Of a DNA stretch of 10,056 nucleotides, positions 1 through 5,527 are shown one piece after another. Each line of letters starts with the position of its first letter. Positions within the stretch are counted from its first letter, which is position 1. The DNA is from an uncultured Fretibacterium sp. GTDB taxonomy: Bacteria > Synergistota > Synergistia > Synergistales > Aminobacteriaceae. The DNA is taken from contig CALGGR010000003.1 in NCBI GenBank assembly GCA_937915755.1, positions 1 through 10,056 of the forward strand, given 5' to 3'. A program made the position numbers and the translations under genes. The notes beneath the pieces are model-generated. The model searched no databases. It was not told the DNA's origin and saw nothing but the letters and a program-made list of their open reading frames with translations.

Positions 1-1
1 C

Positions 2-1411
2 CCTAAAAACTCGGAAGCCGTTATCCTTCTCGGTGAGGGATTCGCTACTATGGCTAAATGCTACGAACTTACGGGACACCCCGCTGTCGCCGCTATCTCC
101 TGCTATCAGTTGAAGTTGGTTGCGGGAATCCTTCATCAGAAATTCCCTCTCGCTCGCATCATCATCACTGCTGATAACGACAAGGCTACTGAACTCAAAC
201 GCGATTTCAACCCAGGTATTGAGGCCGCCCGCAACACCTGCAAAGCGGGGCTTGCCGTCGATTTCATTTTCCCGCAGTTCCTCAATCCCGATGATGGCTC
301 TGACTGGGACGATTTCGCTATACTCTATGGCGACGATAATACTCGCAATCTACTCCTTCAGCATATCTCTTGGGATCTGCTATCTGATGAACAGAAAAAC
401 GAGGCTATTACACGCAATAATCTTTCTCAGGCTGTTCAGCTCCTTGACCCGACTGTCAGAATTCCACCTCAGGAGTTCATTGGCGGTCTGTTCGCTCGTA
501 ATTTCGTCAGCCTACTTGCTGCTCCTCCGGGTACGGGTAAAACTATCTTCATGCAGAAATTCGTTTCTGATTTATCCATTGGCGGGAGTATCTTTGACGG
601 CTTTACTGACGATGAACCGCAGCGCAAATGTCTCATCTTCGCAGGTGAGGCGGGGTTTGATTTGCTCGCTCGTAGGGCGGCTTCCCTCAAATGGGCCGTC
701 AATCCTCAGAATGTCCCGGTCGTTGACCAATACACTTTCGAGAGCAGGGATATTCCTATCATGCTTGACGATCCAGGGGGCTGGCTGAATGTCAAACGAC
801 TAGCGGACATGTACAAACCTGATGTCATTTTCTGGGATACCTTCTCGTCCTTCCATGAGAGAGATGAAAACAAGGCTTCGGAGATGAAACCCCTCATCAA
901 GAATTTAGCAGAGCTGGCACGCGATTTTAATACCGCTGTCGTTCTAGTTCACCATTCAAGGAAAAGGGCTGCTAAAGAACGTTCTTTGTCCCTCAATCAG
1001 GATGACGTTATCGGCTCCAGTATCCTCAACAGGCTTGTGTCTCTCATTATAGGGATTGAGCCAATGAAAGAAGACGATAAAACTCTATTAGTCAGACCGC
1101 TAAAGACTTGGTTCTCCGCATTCATGCCCTTCACCTATAGGCTCACTGAGGACTTCTACGGACACACTGTCATGCAGACCGATTTAGCTCCGGCTTCCGT
1201 CAATAACTCTAAGATTGCTGTTTGGAACTATTTGTATGAGAACTTTGAAGCAGGTGAATGGTTCTCTCCAAGTGTGATAGAACTAGAGAACATTCAGCCG
1301 TCAGTCAGCCTATGGCAGCTAAGAAGAATACTCAGCGATTTTGTCAAAAATGGGAAGCTCGACAAAAGGGGGACGACTAAAAATACCGAGTACGCTTTGA
1401 AAGAAGAATAG
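2..1411 (+). CDS. TOPRIM primase / RepA-type hexameric helicase, 5' truncated by window edge
   Basis: The frame is open from base 2, so the first ATG (base 50) is internal and the true start lies outside the window. Residue numbers count from that ATG. The N-terminal part is a TOPRIM domain: GEGFAT just before the ATG, ADND near 41-44, NPG near 54-56 and a DWDDFA acidic motif near 85-90, as in phage and plasmid primases. A RecA/RepA-like ATPase follows, with Walker A AAPPGTGKT (157-165), GEAG (199-202), Walker B DVIFWDT (258-264, D263) and an LVHHSRK segment (299-305) typical of the RepA/AAA_25 group. The last 70 or so residues look like a winged helix. The expected role is priming and unwinding at the phage origin. 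The iteron array begins two bases after the stop, which supports this. The fused TOPRIM-helicase call is solid; the exact family is not. Confidence 0.88.
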   Translation, partial: PKNSEAVILLGEGFATMAKCYELTGHPAVAAISCYQLKLVAGILHQKFPLARIIITADNDKATELKRDFNPGIEAARNTCKAGLAVDFIFPQFLNPDDGSDWDDFAILYGDDNTRNLLLQHISWDLLSDEQKNEAITRNNLSQAVQLLDPTVRIPPQEFIGGLFARNFVSLLAAPPGTGKTIFMQKFVSDLSIGGSIFDGFTDDEPQRKCLIFAGEAGFDLLARRAASLKWAVNPQNVPVVDQYTFESRDIPIMLDDPGGWLNVKRLADMYKPDVIFWDTFSSFHERDENKASEMKPLIKNLAELARDFNTAVVLVHHSRKRAAKERSLSLNQDDVIGSSILNRLVSLIIGIEPMKEDDKTLLVRPLKTWFSAFMPFTYRLTEDFYGHTVMQTDLAPASVNNSKIAVWNYLYENFEAGEWFSPSVIELENIQPSVSLWQLRRILSDFVKNGKLDKRGTTKNTEYALKEE

Positions 1412-1412
1412 G

Positions 1413-1685
1413 ATTTAAGCACCCCAAAAAGAAAATTTATTCATATGGGGATACGTGCTTAAATAACTAACAAACACCGATGAATACTGAAAATGATTTA
1501 AGCAGCGCCCGCTTAAATAACTGCTTAAATCATTCTGTTTTATATTGACAATTAAGCTACCATCAATATTTATGACTGCTTAAATCATAGGTGTATATTA
1601 GTCAAAAAGATTTAAGCACATATTTAAGCACCCCATGCTTAAATATAAATATAGTATTTATATATATTTATATAGTATTTAAGCA
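1413..1685. repeat. Ten-copy 9-bp iteron array (ATTTAAGCA / TGCTTAAAT)
   Basis: Copies as ATTTAAGCA on the + strand start at 1413, 1496, 1610, 1622 and 1677. Copies as TGCTTAAAT start at 1456, 1510 (first base C), 1522, 1577 and 1636. Nine are exact and one has a single mismatch. Two + copies (1413 and 1622) extend to the same 13-mer, ATTTAAGCACCCC. Five in each orientation makes several inverted pairs, such as 1413/1456 and 1622/1636. Dense short iterons directly behind a replication helicase are typical of initiator-binding origins. An operator array for a regulator is the alternative. Confidence 0.85.
1545..1572 (+). promoter_or_regulatory. Possible promoter inside the iteron array
   Basis: A perfect TTGACA at 1545-1550 is followed after 16 bases by TATTTA (1567-1572), a poor -10 box. 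It lies between iterons at 1522 and 1577, so a protein binding them could control it. It would transcribe the resolvase and late regulator. The weak -10 box keeps confidence low. Confidence 0.3.
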
Positions 1686-1690
1686 TAAAT
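1641..1690. other. AT-rich stretch, candidate DNA unwinding element of the origin
   Basis: Apart from the last iteron, this stretch is almost purely A/T, with alternating TATATATTTATATAG-like runs. It abuts the right end of the iteron array. An A/T-rich region next to iterons is the usual melting site of iteron origins. No ORF with a ribosome binding site crosses it. Assignment as origin is inference from layout. Confidence 0.5.
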
Positions 1691-1782
1691 CCCCTATTAA
1701 AGAGAATAAGAGAGTGTCAATAATATGGTCAGTAGAACTACCTACCATTTTTCTTTTGGAGACAAGAAGAGGAGGCTATAGA

Positions 1783-2148
1783 ATGAGTGAACTGCTATTG
1801 TCGATAGAGCTAGAGGGATTGCCGCCGACGGTGAACCATCTGTACCGCAGTACTAGGAGCGGGAGGAGATACAAAACAGAAGTCGGGCGTGAATATCAGC
1901 AGACTATAAGTAATGCTATCATGGAGGCATATACAGGCAGTGAACCGTATGCAGGTGCAGTTGAACTGCATGTGATATTCGAGACGAACAACCGGCGAAA
2001 GTGGGATATAGATAATCGAATTAAAGCCCTTCAGGACTGCTTGAGTATGGCAGGTGTATTACTAGATGACAGACAGGTAGAAGCCCTCAGTGTGAGGCGT
2101 GTATATGGCTGTAGGATGGCGACAAAAATAGAGGTTAGGGGGTTGTGA
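1783..2148 (+). CDS. rusA: RusA-family Holliday junction resolvase
   Basis: This 121-residue protein has the usual length of RusA endodeoxyribonucleases, which resolve Holliday junctions during phage recombination and replication. W74-D75-I-D77-N78, K81, D85 and D95-D96 reproduce the RusA active-site pattern. The spacing of D75, D77, K81 and D96 matches the catalytic D70, D72, K76 and D91 of E. coli RusA. The start is set by AGGAGG at 1770-1775, seven bases before the ATG. The frame is open further upstream, but that part lies in the AT-rich iteron region. The next gene starts two bases after the stop, so the two are probably cotranscribed. Confidence 0.92.
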   Translation: MSELLLSIELEGLPPTVNHLYRSTRSGRRYKTEVGREYQQTISNAIMEAYTGSEPYAGAVELHVIFETNNRRKWDIDNRIKALQDCLSMAGVLLDDRQVEALSVRRVYGCRMATKIEVRGL

Positions 2149-2149
2149 A

Positions 2150-2557
2150 ATGAAGTACGTAGAACGTTGTTTGTGGGACTATAAGGCGAATGTTGCAATG
2201 CTGGAGATACTGACGCTGAGATTAGGAGCACTGCGTTCAGTACACGGGCACAACTACGAAGCGCATAGCGTAAACGGAGCATCTGACCCAGTAGCCAACG
2301 TAACGGGGCAAATCCTAGACTTGGAGAAAAAGATACACCGGACAGGGCTGATGGTGTATCCTGTGCAGAGACTCGAAGCAGACCTGAAAGGTAATGCCCA
2401 GCCGACGTATCACATGCAAGAGATACTTAAGCTGAGGTACTTTGAGCACAACAGCCGCGAGTATGTGCAGTCAGAACTGGGGCTATCACAGACAACATAC
2501 TGGAGGCGGCAGGAGGAGCTGCTCCGGCTGGCTCGTAAGTATCTTGCAGAAGATTAG
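2150..2557 (+). CDS. ArpU/RinA-like phage late transcription regulator
   Basis: This 135-residue protein has a charged helical N-terminal half. Its C-terminal helix-turn-helix at about 100-130 (NSREYVQSELGLSQTTYWRR) looks like sigma-factor region 4. Small proteins of this shape (ArpU, RinA, DUF1492-type) sit just after rusA in many Bacillota phages and switch on packaging and structural genes. That position is kept here, one base after the resolvase stop codon. A G-rich stretch (GGGGG, about 2138-2142) may act as the ribosome binding site. Unusually, no terminase follows: an opposing cassette of small genes comes next. The fold is well supported; the late-activator role is inferred from context. 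Confidence 0.75.
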   Translation: MKYVERCLWDYKANVAMLEILTLRLGALRSVHGHNYEAHSVNGASDPVANVTGQILDLEKKIHRTGLMVYPVQRLEADLKGNAQPTYHMQEILKLRYFEHNSREYVQSELGLSQTTYWRRQEELLRLARKYLAED

Positions 2558-2566
2558 GTACGAAAA

Positions 2567-2593
2567 AAGGGGAGGCCGTGATGACTTCCCCTT
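2567..2593 (-). terminator. Terminator of the leftward small-gene operon
   Basis: AAGGGGA (2567-2573) pairs with TCCCCTT (2587-2593) around a 13-base loop. Read leftward, the stem is followed by six T residues (complement of 2563-2568). It sits between convergent genes and may also stop the rightward transcript, though the tail on that side is poorer. Confidence 0.75.
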
Positions 2594-2600
2594 ATTCTGT

Positions 2601-2771
2601 TTACATGATGTAACTAATGTCTTCGAGACTGGATAGCATTTCTTCAAGCTCGTTAAGCTCACTTGCGTTGCTGTAGCGTTTCTCCTCGATAGCATTATCG
2701 ATTTCATACTTGAGATTTACAATGCTGGAGGAGATATTAATCCACTCACTTGTAATCTGTTCGTAGTCCAT
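2601..2771 (-). CDS. Small hypothetical protein A (56 aa)
   Basis: I do not recognise this gene. The ATG at 2771 has AAGGAG eight bases upstream, which rules out the longer frame. The protein is acidic and predicted all-helical, with heptad-like leucines in its second half (NELEEMLSSLEDIS). It is the last of four closely spaced leftward genes, 17 bases after gene B, and ends just before the operon terminator. Confidence 0.7.
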   Translation of the reverse strand: MDYEQITSEWINISSSIVNLKYEIDNAIEEKRYSNASELNELEEMLSSLEDISYIM

Positions 2772-2788
2772 GTGCCAGTCTCCTTGTT

Positions 2789-3007
2789 TTACCGCTGGTA
2801 CTCGTTCCTGAAGTTGATAGCCTGTATTCTTGTTGCGCATTGAGCCTTGAAGACGAGGTGCTGTAGCGCGTTAGAGATGGCTTGAAGTTCCTGAAGCGCG
2901 GGTGCTGTGTTCTCACCGAGCAGGGAGATGATTTCGCTTATCTCGTGCATGTGAGAGTAGCACTGAAATTCGAGGTTGAAGGGAGCGTTGTACTGTTCGC
3001 TAGTCAT
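2789..3007 (-). CDS. Small hypothetical protein B (72 aa)
   Basis: I do not recognise this gene. AAGGAG lies nine bases before the ATG at 3007. A TTG two codons earlier would be only three bases from that site and is rejected. The protein is mostly helical (HEISEIISLLGENTAPALQELQAI), with two cysteines and a basic C-terminus. Its start overlaps the stop of gene C by eight bases, suggesting translational coupling. Confidence 0.72.
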   Translation of the reverse strand: MTSEQYNAPFNLEFQCYSHMHEISEIISLLGENTAPALQELQAISNALQHLVFKAQCATRIQAINFRNEYQR

Positions 3008-3233
3008 GCTCAAGTTCTCCTTTTCTCTTAATCAAAATACGGGAGTGAAATTCGAGGTTTCTGAGCTGTTCGTGCCGTTTCTCAAGTATTTCACTTGCCT
3101 CTTGATTGCCGTATACACCCAGCCAGCCTAGTTCGTGAATAACCTTGTATGCTTCGGACAGGAGGTTGTCATACTTGCGTGTAAGTCTTGCCAGCGTGTC
3201 TTTCCTTTTCGGGATAGCATTTGGATTAATCAT
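3000..3233 (-). CDS. Small hypothetical protein C (77 aa)
   Basis: I do not recognise this gene. AAGGAG lies nine bases before the ATG at 3233, the same spacing as in genes B and D. The alternative GTG at 3239 is too close to that site. The product is basic at its N-terminus (PKRKDTLARLTRKYDNLL) and ends in a charged helix. It overlaps D upstream and B downstream by eight bases each. Confidence 0.72.
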   Translation of the reverse strand: MINPNAIPKRKDTLARLTRKYDNLLSEAYKVIHELGWLGVYGNQEASEILEKRHEQLRNLEFHSRILIKRKGELEHD

Positions 3234-3537
3234 GAGCACATTCTCCTTCGTATAGTTCTCCCCACACGTGGTCAGGGCCGTATTTCTCGCGGTATTCAGC
3301 GAAGAGTTTATCTAGCTCCATAGCGTCCTTTATCCTTGACTGCAACATTTTCATGTCTTGATGAATTGCGCATTCAATATCGTCCTGAAGGTCTCTGACG
3401 TTCTGAAGCATTCTGGACAACTGGTATACGTTTAAGGTATCCCTTAGAGCACAGATGACTTCTTTAGCATCGTGGTACAGCCTGTCAACTTCTTTCTCTA
3501 CTGTGAGAGAGTTAGCGCGTACTTCATCGTAAGTCAT
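3226..3537 (-). CDS. Small hypothetical helical protein D (103 aa)
   Basis: I do not recognise this gene. It is the first gene of the four-gene A-D string. AAAGGA lies nine bases before the ATG at 3537. A TTG frame start at 3558 would place that site inside the gene and is rejected. The protein is a long charged, probably coiled-coil helix up to about residue 85, followed by an aromatic and acidic tail (KYGPDHVWGELYEGE). No promoter is visible immediately upstream, so expression may come from read-through of the hairpin at 3572-3593. Confidence 0.72.
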   Translation of the reverse strand: MTYDEVRANSLTVEKEVDRLYHDAKEVICALRDTLNVYQLSRMLQNVRDLQDDIECAIHQDMKMLQSRIKDAMELDKLFAEYREKYGPDHVWGELYEGECAHD

Positions 3538-3571
3538 GGTAACAAATCCTTTCTTCAATGGGGTAAAAATA

Positions 3572-3593
3572 CGGGAGCTGTGGTAGCCTCCCG
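3572..3593 (-). terminator. Terminator/attenuator between genes E and D
   Basis: CGGGAG (3572-3577) pairs with CTCCCG (3588-3593). Read leftward it is followed by TATTTTTA. It lies between gene E and the A-D string. As I see no separate promoter for A-D, it may act as a leaky attenuator that sets their level. Confidence 0.6.
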
Positions 3594-3603
3594 AAACCTG
3601 AGC

Positions 3604-4062
3604 CTATATCGTGCGAGTGTAGATAGTGTTGCTGTTGTCGCGGTATTTAGGCATTTTGTCTAACAGAGCGTCAATTTCGCCGCGAGAGAGGATATAAATA
3701 CCTTTCCCGTCTCTTGGCAGTGGCAGGTCGTCTTTGGGCATAGGGAGCTGCGGTAGTGCTGGAGTGTCCTGTGAGGGTTCTGCATCAGCTTGTCCTTGAG
3801 AGAGTTCCTGAAAGAAATCACTTTCCCAGAAATTGTCGTCAACGTCGTCCTCATCCCAAGAGTAAGACCAATCGGAGTAGAAATTGACTTCATCATCATT
3901 CTGAGCGTCATTGATTAGGTCAATAAGTTCGGCGATAGTTCTGTTGAGTACCTGAAGGTCATCATTGTTGAGACAGTCTTCCTTGAACATAAAGAAGTCT
4001 CTGACCAGCTTACGAGCGCGGTTGTTACGATTTACGTGCCTTTTTCTTTGTCTTAAAGACAT
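3604..4062 (-). CDS. Hypothetical protein E with basic, acidic and proline-rich segments (152 aa)
   Basis: I do not recognise this gene. AAAGGA lies ten bases before the ATG at 4062. Residues 4-22 are strongly basic with many Arg and Asn, so might bind nucleic acid. Residues 56-95 are very acidic with several Trp and Phe. Residues 100-118 are Pro-rich, and a short ordered-looking segment follows (GIYILSRGEIDALLDKMP). This alternation suggests a largely disordered adaptor-like protein. It is flanked by terminators on both sides (4174-4203 and 3572-3593). Confidence 0.72.
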   Translation of the reverse strand: MSLRQRKRHVNRNNRARKLVRDFFMFKEDCLNNDDLQVLNRTIAELIDLINDAQNDDEVNFYSDWSYSWDEDDVDDNFWESDFFQELSQGQADAEPSQDTPALPQLPMPKDDLPLPRDGKGIYILSRGEIDALLDKMPKYRDNSNTIYTRTI

Positions 4063-4173
4063 AAAGCATCTTTCCTTTCGCTAAAACTTAGACCTCAGTA
4101 ATTACCTTAACCTTTCGAGTGAATAATGAATAAATGTGTGTGATATAATGCGTGTTATAAATTGAAAGAAAAG

Positions 4174-4203
4174 GCAGGGAGTGCGATAAATCGACACCCC
4201 TGC
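4174..4203 (-). terminator. Terminator after gene F
   Basis: GCAGGG (4174-4179) pairs with CCCTGC (4198-4203). The stem continues inward with GTG/CAC and CGAT/ATCG around a tiny loop. Read leftward it is followed by CTTTTCTTT. This is one of the strongest hairpins in the window. Confidence 0.8.
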
Positions 4204-4213
4204 AAATGAACTT

Positions 4214-4405
4214 CTAGCAGTAGCCGTTAGCGGTTTCCCATTCAATTCTGTCGCGGTCGATAGCAGCTTGAAGGCTGTTCCACAGGTCATAGATACCTTG
4301 AACGGTAATGCCCTGCTCCGCGATGACTTCAGGGGACAGTTCAGAATAAATCTGACGGGCGGCTTCGAGACGGTTCACTTTAGCTTTAGTTACGTTACGT
4401 AACAT
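4214..4405 (-). CDS. Small hypothetical protein F (63 aa)
   Basis: I do not recognise this gene. AAAGGT lies ten bases before the ATG at 4405. The protein is helical with a basic N-terminus (MLRNVTKAKVNRLEAARQ) and an acidic second half with two Trp. It forms a complete unit: strong promoter at 4491-4519, a leader of about 80 bases, the gene, then a strong terminator. That independent wiring argues for a real, well-expressed product. Confidence 0.75.
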   Translation of the reverse strand: MLRNVTKAKVNRLEAARQIYSELSPEVIAEQGITVQGIYDLWNSLQAAIDRDRIEWETANGYC

Positions 4406-4423
4406 TTTGCATCGTACCTTTCA

Positions 4424-4438
4424 TATTAGATTGTCAAT
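4424..4438 (-). promoter_or_regulatory. Shared 15-mer in the leader of gene F
   Basis: Read leftward this is ATTGACAATCTAATA. The same 15 bases occur in the leader of gene G at 5083-5097. In both cases it lies just upstream of the ribosome binding site and about 50 bases below the -10 box. It is a candidate operator or RNA-binding site. Confidence 0.6.
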
Positions 4439-4490
4439 TAACTCGGAGTAATCCCGATTAGGATTTCTAGTTGTGGTGCTCCGCACTAAA

Positions 4491-4519
4491 ATTATACCAC
4501 ATAAAGTTTGATTAGTCAA
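4491..4519 (-). promoter_or_regulatory. Strong leftward promoter of gene F
   Basis: On the - strand, TTGACT (4514-4519), a 17-base spacer and TATAAT (4491-4496). The transcript would begin near 4484, giving a leader of about 80 bases. Just below the -10 box it carries a GTGCGGAGCAC hairpin. Confidence 0.85.
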
Positions 4520-4592
4520 ACAGTATATCAAGATAGGATATTATTGCATTGAATAAATAGCGCAGAGAATAGAAGAATAGAAGCAATAAAAA

Positions 4593-4615
4593 AGAGGGGC
4601 TGTAGTAGCTCCTCT
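4593..4615 (-). terminator. Terminator after gene G
   Basis: Read leftward, AGAGG-A-GCT pairs with AGC-C-CCTCT around a five-base loop. It is followed by TTTTTT. It lies about 40 bases after the stop codon of gene G and upstream of the gene F promoter. Confidence 0.8.
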
Positions 4616-4654
4616 GTGTTGTTGTGGTATTGCCTCTAAGAAAGTGGCTGGGGA

Positions 4655-5065
4655 TTACTCCCCAGCGTCCTCGTCGTCTTCAGGATATACGCCGTATGCA
4701 AAGAAGTAGTTGAGGTCGTCGATGTCTTCCTCGCTGAGTTCGTCCTCGTCGTCCTCATCGCCGTAGCCGTCCCAGTCCTCTTCGTCTTCGTCGTAATCCT
4801 CGTCCTCGTAGTCCTCGTGGCTGTGGCAATCTGCGTTTTTTTGTGATAAGATTGCTCCATTCAGGATTTCCCGCTTGCTTATGCGGTAGAAGTTCTCCAT
4901 GAGGCCTTCGTAGTCAAGTCCTTTCGGGCTTTCTACCTCGAACCCCGTTTTGAAATGGCGGTTGTAGTGGGCATTGCGGAAATACCTTGAAAGTTCCAGT
5001 GTGTGGTAATAGAGGTCGCGCTGGACTTTCGCCATTATTGCGCTATCTGCTTCATTCAGTAGCAT
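4655..5065 (-). CDS. Hypothetical protein G with an extremely acidic C-terminal tail (136 aa)
   Basis: I do not recognise this gene. GGAGG lies eight bases before the ATG at 5065. A TTG-started frame from 5080 would contain that site and is rejected. Residues 1-80 look like an ordinary mixed globular/helical domain with several aromatics (RDLYYHTLELSRYFR). Residues 84-136 contain 31 Asp or Glu out of 53. Such tails occur in DNA-mimic and histone-like-binding phage proteins; that role here is only a possibility. Its promoter is the only one in the window with consensus in both boxes, so high early expression is likely. The unit ends at the 4593-4615 terminator. Confidence 0.78.
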   Translation of the reverse strand: MLLNEADSAIMAKVQRDLYYHTLELSRYFRNAHYNRHFKTGFEVESPKGLDYEGLMENFYRISKREILNGAILSQKNADCHSHEDYEDEDYDEDEEDWDGYGDEDDEDELSEEDIDDLNYFFAYGVYPEDDEDAGE

Positions 5066-5082
5066 TTTTATTTCCTCCAAAG

Positions 5083-5097
5083 TATTAGATTGTCAAT
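5083..5097 (-). promoter_or_regulatory. Shared 15-mer in the leader of gene G
   Basis: Identical to the 15-mer in the gene F leader (4424-4438), in the same orientation and again just before the ribosome binding site. Between promoter and 15-mer the leader can form TGCGG/CCGCA or the competing GGTG/CACC stem, plus a small GGG/CCC hairpin. Confidence 0.6.
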
Positions 5098-5143
5098 ATG
5101 CTGGGTTTTATCCCTTTTGCGGTGATACAGCTTCCGCACCACT

Positions 5144-5172
5144 ATTATAACACAAAAATGATACATTGTCAA
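5144..5172 (-). promoter_or_regulatory. Consensus leftward promoter of gene G
   Basis: On the - strand, TTGACA (5167-5172), a 17-base spacer and TATAAT (5144-5149): both boxes are perfect. The leader is about 75 bases. A 10-bp palindrome, AGATATATCT (5175-5184), sits directly upstream of the -35 box and could be an operator. Confidence 0.9.
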
Positions 5173-5223
5173 GTAGATATATCTCTAATGCGAGAATATG
5201 CGCGTGTAATAGAAATGTGGTAG

Positions 5224-5333
5224 GAAAGTGAACAGAAAGTGAACAGAAAGTGAACAAAAACTGAAATAAAAATGAAAAGAAAATGAACAAAAAGTGGAAG
5301 AAAAATGAAAGGAAAGTGAAAAGAAATTGAATA
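5224..5333. repeat. Ten tandem 11-bp repeats, consensus GAAAGTGAACA
   Basis: Units start every 11 bases at 5224, 5235, 5246 and so on to 5323. The first three are identical (GAAAGTGAACA). The rest drift but keep an A-rich start and TGAA at positions 6-9. The + strand is nearly all purine. A-tracts repeating every 11 bp are close to helical phase and should bend the DNA. No supported gene lies here; leftward open frames give only Phe-rich low-complexity protein without a ribosome binding site. The array lies about 50 bases upstream of the gene G promoter and on the upstream side of the rightward RNA/gene block. Confidence 0.85.
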
Positions 5334-5399
5334 AAAAAGCACCGAAAACGTGATAAACTCATAACATCGAAAAAATCGGTTCAGTGTAAAACATGCACG

Positions 5400-5426
5400 C
5401 GACATCTTTTTAGGGTGTCGTTTTTT
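5400..5426 (+). terminator. Rightward terminator-like hairpin with no gene before it
   Basis: CGACATC (5400-5406) pairs with GGTGTCG (5414-5420, one T-G pair), followed by TTTTTT. There is no rightward gene upstream between it and the repeat array. It may end a short RNA starting near the array or act as a leader attenuator for the genes to its right. A weak candidate -35, TTGAAT, is at 5327-5332. Confidence 0.65.
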
Positions 5427-5436
5427 ATGGGTACAT

Positions 5437-5502
5437 GCCGGAGTAGCGCAACTGGTGAGAGCGGCATTAAGCAGGTTGCAGGTTCGACCCCTGCCTCCGG
5501 CG
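5437..5502 (+). tRNA. tRNA-like sequence lacking most of the anticodon arm (degenerate tRNA)
   Basis: Acceptor stem GCCGGAG/CTCCGGC (5437-5443/5495-5501) is perfect, with discriminator G at 5502. T at position 8 and A at position 9 are followed by a D arm, GCGC/GAGC, with one mismatch and the TGG of a D loop. The T arm GCAGG-TTCGACC-CCTGC (5478-5494) is perfect. Between the D and T arms only 15 bases remain, where about 23 are needed for position 26, the anticodon arm and the variable loop. The residual arm is GCATTAAGC (5464-5472). About eight bases including the anticodon are missing, so it cannot decode as written. CCA is not encoded. It is either a decayed phage tRNA, a tRNA mimic, or a remnant linked to integration. 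A hairpin terminator lies just upstream. Confidence 0.55.
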
Positions 5503-5527
5503 ACAAGTGAAACGAGGAGGAAAAGTA

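Noticed and set aside
120..788. Long overlapping frame inside the primase-helicase gene
   Set aside because: It is Ser/Leu-rich shadow translation, fully inside a gene with clear TOPRIM and Walker motifs.
1413..1464. Long-loop hairpin as terminator of the helicase gene
   Set aside because: The arms are two iterons in opposite orientation with about 34 bases between and no T-tract; it is better explained as part of the iteron array.
1591..1782. N-terminal extension of the resolvase frame
   Set aside because: It translates iterons and the AT-rich stretch (INIVFIYIYIVF-like), while a strong AGGAGG and ATG lie at 1770-1785 and match the RusA start.
4636..4860. Leftward Thr/Arg-rich open frame
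   Set aside because: It is the shifted frame of the acidic tail of gene G and has no ribosome binding site.
5224..5333. CRISPR array
   Set aside because: Units are 11 bp, directly adjacent and without spacers.
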